This document shows positions 33,083 to 43,523 of a stretch of DNA of 59,612 nucleotides, in pieces (within the stretch, counting starts at the first letter, position 1; each line of letters begins with the position of its first letter). Position numbers and translations under genes: made by a program. Where the stretch lies: positions 1 to 59,612 of the forward strand of contig PHBI01000067.1 of assembly GCA_002841945.1 (NCBI GenBank). The letters run 5' to 3'. The stretch is from Deltaproteobacteria bacterium HGW-Deltaproteobacteria-14. GTDB lineage: Bacteria; Myxococcota_A; UBA9042; PHBI01. Under the pieces are notes generated by a model. That model was not told the DNA's origin. It saw only the letters and a program-made list of their open reading frames with translations, and did not search any database.

Positions 33083-33486
33083 GATCGCCCCTCCAACGTC
33101 ACCACGGCCACCGCGCTGTCGCCGTCGTGGGACAGCGAGACGTGGGCGCGCACCTCACCGAGCTTCGCGACCGCACGCGCCACCTCCCCGTGGAGCTGGA
33201 GCGACGGGCGCCCCCACGGGTCGCTCACCACCTCGATGGCGGTCAGCTCCACGGCCTCCATCACCGGCTCTCGCCCCCAATACGCGCCGTCCCAGGCCTT
33301 CAAGAAGGCCTCCTTGGCGGCGAAACGCGCGGCCAGGTGCCGGGCGGCGTCCCCGCTCGGCCGGGCGCCGCAGTACGCGCGCTCGGCCGCGGTGAAGGTC
33401 CCGATGACGAAGGTGGAGGCCGGGTCCGCGAGCTGGTCGCGGAAGCTCGGCAGGTGCACCGTGTCGATGCCGACGGCCAGGATCAC
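33079..33486 (-). CDS. acpS: holo-[acyl-carrier-protein] synthase (AcpS-type PPTase)
   Basis: 135 residues from GTG. The N-terminal ILAVGIDTV holds the magnesium-binding aspartate, and HLAARFAAKEAFLKAW holds the conserved glutamate (AcpS family). The C-terminus HVSLSHDGDSAVAVV is the last strand of the fold. It transfers 4'-phosphopantetheine from CoA to an acyl carrier serine. Here the obvious target is the ACP domain of the fatty acid synthase just upstream, since that synthase lacks its own C-terminal PPT domain. GTG overlaps the synthase stop (GTGA), and its own stop overlaps the ACC ATG (ATGA). The fas-acpS pair is also adjacent in mycobacteria. Confidence 0.92.
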   Translation of the reverse strand: MILAVGIDTVHLPSFRDQLADPASTFVIGTFTAAERAYCGARPSGDAARHLAARFAAKEAFLKAWDGAYWGREPVMEAVELTAIEVVSDPWGRPSLQLHGEVARAVAKLGEVRAHVSLSHDGDSAVAVVTLEGRS

Positions 33487-36400
33487 GAGGCACCTCCACC
33501 GGCCACGAAGTGACCGCGCGACGGGTCGAAGCGCGCGCCGGGGTCGAGCAGCATCGCCGTCTCCTCGGCCTTCTGCGCGTCGGTCCCGTCGTGGGCCGCG
33601 AAGCGCCGGTCGATCCGCTTGTCGTAGAGGGGCTCCTTGTTCGCCAGCACCCGCGCCCAACGATCCCTGGCCGCGGCCCGGCGCGTTGCAGCGCGGGAGG
33701 CCCACTCAGCGCGCACATCGGGGGCGAGCGCGTTCGCGAAGGCCGCTGGGTGTGCAATGCACACGAGCGCGCTCACGTGCCCGAAGCCGAGGCTCGTGAC
33801 GAGCCCCGCGCGCAGCGGGTAGGCCGCGCCGGGGTCGAGCCGGGTGTTGGTGAAGAGCAGGTGCCGGTAGCGCTCGTGGCCGGGGTCGATGGCCTCGAGG
33901 TTGCGGTTCGGCGGGACGATCCCGGCGGCCAGCGCCTGACACAGCCCGATGGTCTGCCACGCCGCCGCGCCGCCCTTGGCGTGCCCGGTCAGCGTCTTCT
34001 GGCTGATGACCATCAGCGGGTTGCCGGGGGTTCTCCCCAGCGCATCCTGGATCCCCTGGTGGAGGCCCGCCTCGTTGGGGTCGTTGGCGTTGGTCGAGGT
34101 GTCGTGCTTGCTGACCAGCGCGATGTCGTCGGCGGTCAGGCCGAGGTCGCGCAGCGCGGTGCCCAGCGCCGACTCGTGGCCGCCGAGGGCCGCCGCCGTG
34201 GCGCCGATGCCGGGGGCGGGGATCGAGCGGTTGATGCCGTCACCGAAGGACGCGGCGTAGGCGACGACGCCGTAGACGGGCAGGCCCATCTTCAGCGCGA
34301 CGTCGCCGCGGGCGAGCATGAAGGCGCCGCCGCCCTGGGCCTCGATGAAGCCGCGGCGGCGCCGGTCGTTGGCCCGGCTGAACTGGTCGGGGGCGAGCCC
34401 CATCGCGAGCATCTGGTCGGTGTTCGCGGTGGCGTTCATGTCGCCGAAGCCGATCGTGCCCTCCTCGCTGAGGTCGTCCCAGCCGCCGGCGAGCACGACG
34501 TCGGCCTTGCCGACCTTGATCTTGTCGCACGCGTCCTCGATCGACAGCGCCGCCGTCGCGCACGCCGCCACCGGGTGCGCCATCGCGCCGTAGCTCCCGA
34601 CGTAGGCCGTCGAGACGTAGGCGAACACGACGTTGATGAGGGTCTCCTGCAGGACGTCGCTCTGGCGCTCGCGCCCGAGCAGGTGGTCGACATAGAGCCG
34701 GTGCAGGCTCTTCATGCCGCCCATGCCCGAGCCCTGGGTCGTCGCGACCCGCGCCGGGTGAACGAAGCTCAGGAGCTCCTCGGGGGTCGTCCCGGCGGAC
34801 GCGAAGGCGTCCACCGTGGCCGCGACGTTCATCAGCGCGACCGGATCGACGTTCGCGAGCATGTCGCCGCCGAACCCGAAGCGGGCGAGGTCGAAGCCGG
34901 TCGGGAGCTGCCCGCCGACCCGCCGCGTCAGCTTCACCTGGCGCGGCACGCGGATGGCGGTGCCGGCCTTGCGGGTGACCGTCCACGCCTCGGCCTCGGC
35001 GTCGAAGCGCACCAGGGTCCCCTCGGGCTCCGCGGCGGCGAACCCCCGCGCCTCCTCCTCGGAGGCCGCGCGGAAGCTGAAGTCCTGCTCGAGGTACACG
35101 AGCTGCATGACCGGGGCGCGCTCGGCATCGAACCCGGTCGTCGCCGGCTCGATGAAGCGCACGCCGGTGCGCGCCTTCACGACGTCGTGGTAGCGCGCGT
35201 GGATGTCGCGCTCGGCGACCTGCTCGCCGCTGTCGACGTCGACCCAGCTCCCGCCGCGGGCGTTCTCCTCGAAGCGCACGAGCCCCGTCAGCCACGCCAG
35301 CTCGAGCACCGCCGGGGCGCTCAGGCGCTCGGACACCTCGAGCTCGAAGCGCGTCCGCGCGCTGCCGCCGGGGCCGACCTCGCCGAAGCCGACGATGACG
35401 ATCAGGTCCTCGGGCTTGGCCGTCACCGCGCCCGGCCAGGCGATCCCGAGGTCCGCCTCGGGGGCCGACGCCACCGGCCACATCGGCAGCGGCGCCACCC
35501 GCGCCGGGCGGGCGTCCACCTCGCGCAGCCGGGCGTGCTCGGCGGCGGTCAGCTCACCGACCCGCCGCGCGGTCGCGGCCTCGCGGTCGAGCTCGGCCCG
35601 GATCGCGTCGACCGCCCCCTTGAGGTCGTCGACCTTGGCGAAGCCGCCGGTCAGGTCGGCCACCGTCGGCGCGACCTCGGCCTGGGCCCGCGCCGCGTCG
35701 CCGCACAGCGCCGCCAGCATCGCGCCCATCTCGTCGTTGGTGAACGTGCGGATCCCCGTCTGCGCCTCGAGGCGCGGGGCGACGGTGTCGTTGCCGGCCA
35801 TCAGCCCGGTCCCGCGGACCCAGCCGATGCGCGCCCCGACCAGGCTCGTCGCCCGGCCCCAGGCCTCGCGCTCGCTCGTCCACTTGGTCAGCAGCACCTC
35901 GAGGGCCGCCTTGGACTCGGCGTAGGCGCCGTCGCCGCCGAAGGCCCCGTGGTTGGGCGACAGGGGCAGCAGCACGTGGCAGCGGCCGGCCCCGCCGAGC
36001 GCGATGCGCTTCTTCGCGATGGCGCCGATGAGGCGCTCGGTGCCGAGGACCATGGCGCGCATAGCGGCCTCGGCCTTGCTGCCTATCTGGTCAACCGTCC
36101 CGAAGTCCTTCAGCGCCGCGAAGGGGATCAGCAGGTCCGGCTGGAACGCGGGCTTGAGCACCCGCACGGTGGCGCCGTTCTGCTCGCTCTCCTCGCGGAA
36201 GAGCCAGTCGACCAGGGCGTCCATGTCGCCGAAGCTGGCCTGGTTGGCGGGCACCACGTGGAGCTCGGCCCCGGGCGCCGCGTAGCGCTCGTAGTGGCCG
36301 CGGTAGAAGTCCATCCGCTGGCGCGTCGCGCTCGTCGTGGTCACCACCACCCGGGCGCCCCCGCGCAGCAGCTCGGCGACGATGGCGATGGCGATGGAGC

Positions 36401-39400
36401 CGGGGCTCGCGCCGGTCACGAGCGCCGTGCGCCCGCGGAAGTCGAGGCCCGCCTTGCCGCACTCGGCGAAGAGCCCCCGCAGGCGCGCGTCGTCGCCGAG
36501 CCAGGCCTCGGTCGCGAGGTGCCCGAGCGTCGGGTCGCTGACGGCGACCGTCTCCGAGAAGTGCCGCAGCGCCGCGCCGAGGCCGGGCAGGCCCTGGTCC
36601 TCGGCGACCTGGGCGAACCAGCGCGCGGTGGCCATGACCCGCGGCTCGGCCGCGTGGGGCGCGAGGCGGCGCAGCTCGGCGTCGACCGCGCGGTCGTCGA
36701 TGCGGCCGTTGAGCCGATCGAAGGCCAGCCGCGCGACGTCGCGCTGGGCGGCGGCCCAGGTGGCCAAGAACGCCACGTGACGCTGGGCGTCGAAGGCCGG
36801 CGCGACGAGCTCGGTCAGCTCGGTCCCGAGCTCGGCGGTGAGCGCCGCCAGGCGATTGTCAACCGCATTGACATCGAGCGCGAGGTCGAGGCCGGGGCCA
36901 TCCAGGTCGTGCCCCAGCGCCCTCAGCGTCGCCTTGGCCGACTTGAAGATGGCGCCGTCCTTGCCGAGCAGCCGGTCCTCGAGGGCCTGCACGGCGGCGG
37001 CGTCGACGGTCCCGCCGCCGGCGCCGCCGGACGCGCGCTGGCGCCCGAAGGTCGCGCCGCGGCGGCGGCCGAGGGCCTCGACGGCGCGGTCGATCAGCGC
37101 CTTGGCGGCGACCTTGCCGGCCGGGGCGTCGTCGCCGAGCGCGCCGAGGTCCCCGCCCCGGGCGGAGGCGCCGCCGCGGGTCTCGAGGGCGAGGGCGTCG
37201 ACGGTGGCCACGGCGAGCCCCGGGCCGAAGCCGTACTCGGCGTCGACGTAGGCGGCGACGTCCTTGGCCGTCATCCCGGCGCGGCCGAGGACGCGCCGCA
37301 CGGCGTCGTCGTGGGCCTGGGCGAGGTAGCCGCCGGGGGCGCGGTAGCTGCCCGCGCGGCGGCCGATCTCGGCGGCGAGATCGCCGATCGGGGTCTCGTG
37401 GGCGCGGTCGATGGTGCCGAGGTCGAACTCGACCCCCAGATCGATGAGGACCTGGTTACGCCGTGAGGACACGCCGTCGAAGAGCGCGTCGATGGTCTCG
37501 GTGGGGCTGACCTGGTCGGCGCGGACCTTGGCCTGCAGGGCGAGGAGGCTCGTGAGGGCCTCGACGTGGGTCAGCGCGGCGTCGCTCGGGCGCTCGGTGG
37601 CGATCGCGGCGGGGGCCGGCGCGGCGACGGCGGCCGCTGGGGCCGTCCCGGCCGCTGGGCCCGGATCCACCCCAGGGTTCGGGGACTCCTCCACCTCGAC
37701 CGCGGCGGTGACGGCGGGATCGGCGTTCTCGGCGAAGACGATGGCGCGGTCGGCGTCGATGTTGAGCACCTGCACGCGGTGCCCGGCGCCGGCCAGCTCC
37801 AGGGTGTAGCGGGCCATGCCGGTCAGGGTCGGCTGGTAGCCGACGCCCACCTCGACGAGGCGCCGCACGCCGAGGCCGCCGTCGCCGCGCGGGGCGAACA
37901 TGCGCTCCTGGGTCGTGATCCAGCGCACCGGGCTCGCGAACTGCCAGGCGAGGAGCTCGACGAGCAGGACGCGCGCGAGGCGGCTCGGCTGCGCGCTCCA
38001 GGCGTCCCACTCGGCGAGCACCGCGTCGAGGGTCGCGCGCGACTCGCCCTCGACGGCGTCGCGCACGACGTGGACGAAGGCCGTGGTCAGCGCGAAGGGC
38101 AGGGCCACGAGGTTCGGGATGTAGCGGCCGACGAGGCGCTCGGGGTCGACCTCGGCGGGGAGGTGGCGCAGGAGCGCCGCGCGGAAGTCCGGCACGCCCT
38201 CGCGGAGGCGGCGCGAGTGGAAGGGGACGTCGACGCCGGGGACCTCGACGTAGGGCGGCTTGGCGCCGGGTCGGCGGCGCTGCTCGAGGGCGTCGTTGAG
38301 CGCCTCGAGGGCGTCGGCGTGGCCGGTCACCGAGTACTGGCGGCCGCGGACGTTGTAGTTGACGATCTCGAGGAAGCGCCCGGTGCGCTCGGCGACGGCG
38401 GCGACCAGGGCCTCGGCGGCCGCGTGGTCGAGGCCGGCGTAGTGCGGGCGGATGACCCCCATGCGGAAGCCGCTGTCGCCGTGGGCGTCGCGCGGGACGA
38501 GGCCGTGCATGACGCGCCCGCGCTGGTAGACGATGGCGACGACGGCCTCGAGCGGCAGCACCTGGGCGGCGGCCGAGAGCGCGTTGTACTCGCCGACGGA
38601 GTGGCCGCAGAAGACCGCGTCCTCGACGTAGACCCCCTGCTCGGCGAGCTCGGCCACCTGGGCGTAGGCGAGGACCGCCATCGCGACCTGGGTGAGCTGG
38701 GTCAGGTGGATGACGCCCTTGGCGTGGGTGAGGTGCTCGCCCTGGATGGTGATCTCGCGCGGGTTCTCGCGCACGACGCGCAGGATCGAGAACCCGAGGT
38801 GCGCGCGGGTGTGGGCGTCGGCGCGGTCCCACACCTTGCGGGCGGCGGGCGAGCGGAGGTAGCCCGCCATCCCCATGTCTTGCTGCTGGATGCCCTGGCC
38901 GGGGAAGACCCAGGCGGTGGGCGGCGGGGCGAGGCGCAGGCGGGCGGAGGCGGCGGGGACCTCGACGCCGCCGCGCACGACGGCGGCGACGGCCTCGATG
39001 ATCTTGGCGCCACGGACGACCCCGGTGCGGGTCGCGGTCAGGCGCAGGGCCTCGCCGGGCAGCACCGGGGCGAGGAACTGGACCGAGAAGTCACGCACCC
39101 GGGCGGCCTCGCCGTGGGCGGCGTCCTCGACGACGAAGGCGTGCAGGCGCGCGGCGGTCCACATGCCGTGGACGATGGGGCGCTCGAGGCCGGCGAGGCG
39201 CGCGGCCAGGGTGCTGCGGTGGATGGGGTTGAGGTCGCCGCCGACCTCGGCGAAGGGCTCCATCGCGGCCGGGGCGGTGGCCTCGGTGCGCGCGAGTGTG
39301 CGGCGCGGGGTCGAGCGGACGCCGTCGTCGTTGGCGCCGAGGACCGCGAGCATCGCCTCGAGGGGGTGCTCGGCCAGCTCGGCCTCGCGGGTCAGCGCGA

Positions 39401-42400
39401 TGGCGCCGACGACGACGCCCGCGCGCAGGACCTCGCCGGTGGCGCCAAAGCGGCCGGGGCCGGTGCGGGGGCGGTCCTCGGTGAGCGCGGCGCGGAGCTC
39501 GACCGCGTCGCCCGCGGCCAGGGGCGCGCGCAGGGTGACGCCGTCGTGGGCGGAGAGGAAGCGGGCGGCGGCATCGTCAACCAGATTGACGGTGGCGTCG
39601 ACGTGCTTGCGGCCGCGGATGGGCAGCGGCGAGTCGGCGAAGCGCCCGCGGATGAAGAAGCGCGAGGTCATGCGGGCGACCGGCTGGCCGTCCCGGGCGA
39701 CCTCGGCGACGACGGTGGCGACGCGGCGGTCGTCGCCGTCCTCGACCCGGGTGACGCGGGCGGTGACGGTCAGGGCGTCGCCGGCCGACAGCGGCCAGCC
39801 GGCGAGCGGGACGACGGCGTTGTCCATGTGGACGAGGCGGAGCAGGCCGCCGACGAGGTCGTCGCAGGACAGCGTGCGGTAGACCGCGGGCCAGCACAGC
39901 GAGAAGACCTGGTTGACGGCGACGTCGGCGGGGCGGTGGTTGGCGGTGCGCCAGCCGGTCACGCGGCGGTAGGCCAGGGCGTGCTCGGTCGGGACGACGA
40001 GGGTCTCGACGGCGGGCTCGAAGAGCGGCGCGGGGGCGCCGGGGTCCTCGAAGAGCGTCTGGCGGTACATCTCGCCGACGGCGCGGTCGGTCGCGCCCGG
40101 CGGGACGTGGAAGGTGTAGTGCCCGCCGCGCAGGGTGGCGGTGACGTCGAGGCGGTAGTCGGGGGCGTCGAACGCTCGCTCAGGGCTCGCCGCCGCTGCG
40201 TCCTGAGCGGATCCGACCGCGGCCGATCCGGCCGCTCGCGCGGCGGAGGACGCCGCCCCAGCGCCCGCTGCGCTGGGCTCTGGATCGGCGTCCTCGGGTC
40301 CGCTCCAGGCGAGCTCGAGGGCGACGGTGGCGTCGCCGGTCCTGACGAGGCGGACCTGCTCGCCGTCGGCGGTCTCGTAGACGGCGCGGTCGAGGCGCTC
40401 ATTGGGGCCAAGGGACAGGGTCAGCTCGGCGCCCTCGGTGGCGACGAGGAGGCGGCGCAGCGGGCTGTCGACGAGGCGCGAGCCCTCGCCGATCCAGTCG
40501 GCGTCGAGCAGGGCCGCGACCGGGCCCTTGCAGCGGGCGGCGGCCCAGGCGAGCCAGCCGGTGGCCTTGGTGGGGTCGTCGACGCGCAGGGTCCAGGTCG
40601 TGCCGGCGCCGGCGAGGGTGACGCCGGTCGGGAGCGCGGCGGCGCGGGCGGCGGCGGGGAGCAGGCGGTCGCAGTCGCGCGGGGTCTCGCCGGCGGCCTC
40701 GAGGGAGGTGACGAGCGCCCGGGCGAAGCGGCCGAGGAGCGCGGCGACGGGCTCGTCGGCGACGGTGATGCCGGCGATGGCCTCGGGGCCGGGGATGACG
40801 AGGACCTGCTCGGCGTCCCAGCGCGGGTCCTGGGCCTGCCACAGGGAGTCGGCCTTGTACCAGCGGCGCACGTCGGCGTCGATGGTCGGCACGAAGCAGA
40901 CGGGCTTGCCGGGGCGGGCGCAGACGTCCTTGGCGAAGTAGGTCGCGTCGGCCGGGTGGACGCGGGTCGTGGTGGCCTCGGGCCAGCGGGCGTTGAAGGC
41001 GGCGAGCACGGCGTCGGGGTCGTCGAGGGCGGCGGCGTTTGCTGCGACGCTCGGGACGTCGGAGTCGCTCTCGACGAGGCCGGCGAGGCGGGCCTCGCTG
41101 CGGCGCAGCATGTCGAGGAAGCGCGTCCGGTAGGAGGCGTCGGGCCAGACGCCGTCCTCGTAGCGGGTGCCGCGGCCGATGGCGAGGAGGTCCTTGAGGC
41201 GCCCGAGGAGCTCGGCGTAGGTCATCGCGTCGGCGTCGCCGAAGTAGGGCTTCGCGGTGGCGTTGAGGGCGGCGATGATCTCGGTCTTCTTGGCGGCGAC
41301 CTTGGCCGCGTCGCCGGCGACCTGGTCGAGGAGGCGGCCGCAGCGCGCGGCGGCGTTCTCGAGGTAGTGGATGTCGGCGTTGAGCTGGCTCTGGCCGGAG
41401 GTGACGCCGCCCTTGACGGCGCCGCGGGTGACCCAGGCGTCGTGGCCGGGGGCGGCGACGAGGGCGCGCTTGACCGAGGGGGAGGCGGTGGCCTCGGCGC
41501 AGGCCATGGCGGCGGTGCCGAGGAAGATGGCGTCGACCGGCATCCGCGGCAGGCCGTAGCGCTCGGACCAGGCGCCGGTGAGGAGCTCGGTGGCGCGGGC
41601 CTCGTCGCGGATGCCGCCGCCGACGCAGAGGACGAGGTTCTTCTCGGCGCGGATGAGGTGGTAGCTGTCGATGAGCAGCGCGTCGAGGTCCTCCCAGGAG
41701 TGGTGGCCGCCGGCCTTGCCGCCCTCGAGGTGGACGAAGAGGGTGTGGTGGGGCGCGGCCTTGGCGATCGCGACGACGTGGAGGACCTGGGCCTTGGTGC
41801 CGGGCTTCAGCGCGTTGCGGGTGGCGCCGACCGAGGCCAGCTCGTCGAGCAGGCGCACGGCGTCCTCGACCGGGGGGAGGCCGGCGGTGATGGTCACGCC
41901 GGTGATGGGGTGGCCCTGGGCGCGGGCCTTCTGGACGAGCTTCTTGTCGCCGAGGTGCAGGCCCCAGAGGTAGTTGTCGAGGAGGAGCGCGTTGAAGGCG
42001 ACGCCGACGCCGGGCTCGAGGAGCTCGCCGAGCTCGGCGAGGCGCTCGTGGAAGATGGCCTCGGTGACCTGGCCGCCGCCGGCGAGCTCGGCGGTGAAGC
42101 CGGCGTTGGCGGCGGCGGCGACGATGGGGGCGTCGACGGTGGTCGGGGTCATCCCGGGCAGGATGATGGGGGGCGAGCCGGTGGCGCGGGTGTAGAGGTT
42201 GTCGACGACGACGCGGCCGTCGGCGAGGCGGGCGAGGCGCGGGGCGAACTCGGCGTAGCGGACCGGGCGGGGCGGGCGCGGGGCGGTGAACATGCGCTCG
42301 CGGGCGATCTCGTCGGAGAGCGCCACCACCTCGACGCCGGCGCCGCGGAGGCAGCCGGCGGACAGGCGCGCGATGCCGTCGCCGGGGCCGCAGTCGAGCA

Positions 42401-43523
42401 GCGCGTCCACGCCCTCGGTGTCGGCGAGGCGCAGCAGCGTCTCCTGCCAGCGGCCCTGGTGGAGGAAGACCGAGCTCAGGAGCGCCTCGGTGGGGTCGCT
42501 GGCGGCGTTGAGGGTGACGCGAGCGCCGGCGTCGTAGACCGGGACCTCGAGGGCGCCGACGGCGAAGCCGAGCTCGGCGACCTTCTCGACCATCTGCTCG
42601 TAGCCGGCGAGGACCAGCGGCGAGTGGAAGCCGGCGCTGGTCGCGATGGGGTCCCAGCCCACGGTCAGGACGCGGCCGCCGTGGCGACCGGCCTTCTTGG
42701 CCTCGGCCTCCTTGGCGGCGCGGGCCTCGAGGACGCGGCGCAGGGCGGCGAGGCCCTCGGGGGTGCCGCTGACGGCGTGGCGCTTGAGGTCATTATAGAG
42801 GGCGATCTGCACGGCGTCGGTGCCGAGGCGCCCGACGACCTGGGCGATGGAGGCCTCGAGCACGGTGGCGTCGGGGCCGATGACGACGGCCATGGGCGCG
42901 GCGTCGGGGGGGGCGGGGGCGGCGTCGCGGGAGGCGGCGCCGGCGTAGAAGCCGTGCCAGGCCATCATCTGGAGGTAGTCGACGAGGCGCTCGGCCTTGA
43001 TCTCGCCCGGGGACTCGGCGACGAGCGCGGCGGCGGCGAGGCCCTGGGAGTAGCCGGTGAAGGCGACGACGCTGCCCTTGTCGACGGCGGGGGCGAGGCC
43101 GCGGCGCAGGGTCGCGTAGTAGCGCGCGACGTGGGTGAGCAGGATCATCGGCATCGAGATCGGGGTCGACGCGAGGTAGGCCGCCGTGGGGACGCGCTCG
43201 CCGGCGAGCCACGAGGTCAGCGCCACGCCGCTGTCGAGGAGCCCGCTCCAGCGGGCCTCGCGGGCGTTGGCGAGGGACTCGAGGACGGCCTCGGCGGCGG
43301 TGACCCAGGGGGCGATGGCGGGCTCGGCGCGCAGCAGCTCGGCGAGCTCGGGGAGCCAGGCGGCGCCTTGGCCGGCGAAGCACACGGCGGCGCGGGACTC
43401 GCCCCGGGCGAGCTGGCGGGCGAGGGAGGCGGTGGTAGACCCGCGGGTCGGATCGGCGGCGCCGATCACGCGCAGGTCGAAGGGGCGGGCGGTCTTGCCG
43501 GGGTCGTGCTGTTCACCGAACAT
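33483..43523 (-). CDS. fas: type I fatty acid synthase, fungal/mycobacterial architecture
   Basis: 3346 residues. Domain order by motif: acetyltransferase (AFTGYSQG, S159), FMN enoyl reductase (GMTPTTVDAPIVAAAANAGF about 455, VHLEGGKAGGHHSWEDLD about 600), double-hotdog dehydratase (GGDLNPIH and VHGMW about 1430), malonyl/palmitoyl transferase (WVFPGQG, FCGHSVGEYNAL about 1640), ACP (DGVSSRRNQVLIDLG, pantetheine serine S2019), ketoreductase (TALVTGASPGSIAIAI about 2360) and ketosynthase (VAACATAA, C2988; KHDTST; LTGHAKGG). This matches mycobacterial FAS-I order (AT-ER-DH-MPT-ACP-KR-KS) with an extra Ala-rich linker near residue 1100. It makes palmitate-type acyl-CoA from acetyl- and malonyl-CoA. 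I chose the ATG at 43523, and an upstream in-frame start adds a low-complexity extension. It is rare outside Actinobacteria and fungi. Confidence 0.95.
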   Translation of the reverse strand: MFGEQHDPGKTARPFDLRVIGAADPTRGSTTASLARQLARGESRAAVCFAGQGAAWLPELAELLRAEPAIAPWVTAAEAVLESLANAREARWSGLLDSGVALTSWLAGERVPTAAYLASTPISMPMILLTHVARYYATLRRGLAPAVDKGSVVAFTGYSQGLAAAALVAESPGEIKAERLVDYLQMMAWHGFYAGAASRDAAPAPPDAAPMAVVIGPDATVLEASIAQVVGRLGTDAVQIALYNDLKRHAVSGTPEGLAALRRVLEARAAKEAEAKKAGRHGGRVLTVGWDPIATSAGFHSPLVLAGYEQMVEKVAELGFAVGALEVPVYDAGARVTLNAASDPTEALLSSVFLHQGRWQETLLRLADTEGVDALLDCGPGDGIARLSAGCLRGAGVEVVALSDEIARERMFTAPRPPRPVRYAEFAPRLARLADGRVVVDNLYTRATGSPPIILPGMTPTTVDAPIVAAAANAGFTAELAGGGQVTEAIFHERLAELGELLEPGVGVAFNALLLDNYLWGLHLGDKKLVQKARAQGHPITGVTITAGLPPVEDAVRLLDELASVGATRNALKPGTKAQVLHVVAIAKAAPHHTLFVHLEGGKAGGHHSWEDLDALLIDSYHLIRAEKNLVLCVGGGIRDEARATELLTGAWSERYGLPRMPVDAIFLGTAAMACAEATASPSVKRALVAAPGHDAWVTRGAVKGGVTSGQSQLNADIHYLENAAARCGRLLDQVAGDAAKVAAKKTEIIAALNATAKPYFGDADAMTYAELLGRLKDLLAIGRGTRYEDGVWPDASYRTRFLDMLRRSEARLAGLVESDSDVPSVAANAAALDDPDAVLAAFNARWPEATTTRVHPADATYFAKDVCARPGKPVCFVPTIDADVRRWYKADSLWQAQDPRWDAEQVLVIPGPEAIAGITVADEPVAALLGRFARALVTSLEAAGETPRDCDRLLPAAARAAALPTGVTLAGAGTTWTLRVDDPTKATGWLAWAAARCKGPVAALLDADWIGEGSRLVDSPLRRLLVATEGAELTLSLGPNERLDRAVYETADGEQVRLVRTGDATVALELAWSGPEDADPEPSAAGAGAASSAARAAGSAAVGSAQDAAAASPERAFDAPDYRLDVTATLRGGHYTFHVPPGATDRAVGEMYRQTLFEDPGAPAPLFEPAVETLVVPTEHALAYRRVTGWRTANHRPADVAVNQVFSLCWPAVYRTLSCDDLVGGLLRLVHMDNAVVPLAGWPLSAGDALTVTARVTRVEDGDDRRVATVVAEVARDGQPVARMTSRFFIRGRFADSPLPIRGRKHVDATVNLVDDAAARFLSAHDGVTLRAPLAAGDAVELRAALTEDRPRTGPGRFGATGEVLRAGVVVGAIALTREAELAEHPLEAMLAVLGANDDGVRSTPRRTLARTEATAPAAMEPFAEVGGDLNPIHRSTLAARLAGLERPIVHGMWTAARLHAFVVEDAAHGEAARVRDFSVQFLAPVLPGEALRLTATRTGVVRGAKIIEAVAAVVRGGVEVPAASARLRLAPPPTAWVFPGQGIQQQDMGMAGYLRSPAARKVWDRADAHTRAHLGFSILRVVRENPREITIQGEHLTHAKGVIHLTQLTQVAMAVLAYAQVAELAEQGVYVEDAVFCGHSVGEYNALSAAAQVLPLEAVVAIVYQRGRVMHGLVPRDAHGDSGFRMGVIRPHYAGLDHAAAEALVAAVAERTGRFLEIVNYNVRGRQYSVTGHADALEALNDALEQRRRPGAKPPYVEVPGVDVPFHSRRLREGVPDFRAALLRHLPAEVDPERLVGRYIPNLVALPFALTTAFVHVVRDAVEGESRATLDAVLAEWDAWSAQPSRLARVLLVELLAWQFASPVRWITTQERMFAPRGDGGLGVRRLVEVGVGYQPTLTGMARYTLELAGAGHRVQVLNIDADRAIVFAENADPAVTAAVEVEESPNPGVDPGPAAGTAPAAAVAAPAPAAIATERPSDAALTHVEALTSLLALQAKVRADQVSPTETIDALFDGVSSRRNQVLIDLGVEFDLGTIDRAHETPIGDLAAEIGRRAGSYRAPGGYLAQAHDDAVRRVLGRAGMTAKDVAAYVDAEYGFGPGLAVATVDALALETRGGASARGGDLGALGDDAPAGKVAAKALIDRAVEALGRRRGATFGRQRASGGAGGGTVDAAAVQALEDRLLGKDGAIFKSAKATLRALGHDLDGPGLDLALDVNAVDNRLAALTAELGTELTELVAPAFDAQRHVAFLATWAAAQRDVARLAFDRLNGRIDDRAVDAELRRLAPHAAEPRVMATARWFAQVAEDQGLPGLGAALRHFSETVAVSDPTLGHLATEAWLGDDARLRGLFAECGKAGLDFRGRTALVTGASPGSIAIAIVAELLRGGARVVVTTTSATRQRMDFYRGHYERYAAPGAELHVVPANQASFGDMDALVDWLFREESEQNGATVRVLKPAFQPDLLIPFAALKDFGTVDQIGSKAEAAMRAMVLGTERLIGAIAKKRIALGGAGRCHVLLPLSPNHGAFGGDGAYAESKAALEVLLTKWTSEREAWGRATSLVGARIGWVRGTGLMAGNDTVAPRLEAQTGIRTFTNDEMGAMLAALCGDAARAQAEVAPTVADLTGGFAKVDDLKGAVDAIRAELDREAATARRVGELTAAEHARLREVDARPARVAPLPMWPVASAPEADLGIAWPGAVTAKPEDLIVIVGFGEVGPGGSARTRFELEVSERLSAPAVLELAWLTGLVRFEENARGGSWVDVDSGEQVAERDIHARYHDVVKARTGVRFIEPATTGFDAERAPVMQLVYLEQDFSFRAASEEEARGFAAAEPEGTLVRFDAEAEAWTVTRKAGTAIRVPRQVKLTRRVGGQLPTGFDLARFGFGGDMLANVDPVALMNVAATVDAFASAGTTPEELLSFVHPARVATTQGSGMGGMKSLHRLYVDHLLGRERQSDVLQETLINVVFAYVSTAYVGSYGAMAHPVAACATAALSIEDACDKIKVGKADVVLAGGWDDLSEEGTIGFGDMNATANTDQMLAMGLAPDQFSRANDRRRRGFIEAQGGGAFMLARGDVALKMGLPVYGVVAYAASFGDGINRSIPAPGIGATAAALGGHESALGTALRDLGLTADDIALVSKHDTSTNANDPNEAGLHQGIQDALGRTPGNPLMVISQKTLTGHAKGGAAAWQTIGLCQALAAGIVPPNRNLEAIDPGHERYRHLLFTNTRLDPGAAYPLRAGLVTSLGFGHVSALVCIAHPAAFANALAPDVRAEWASRAATRRAAARDRWARVLANKEPLYDKRIDRRFAAHDGTDAQKAEETAMLLDPGARFDPSRGHFVAGGGAS

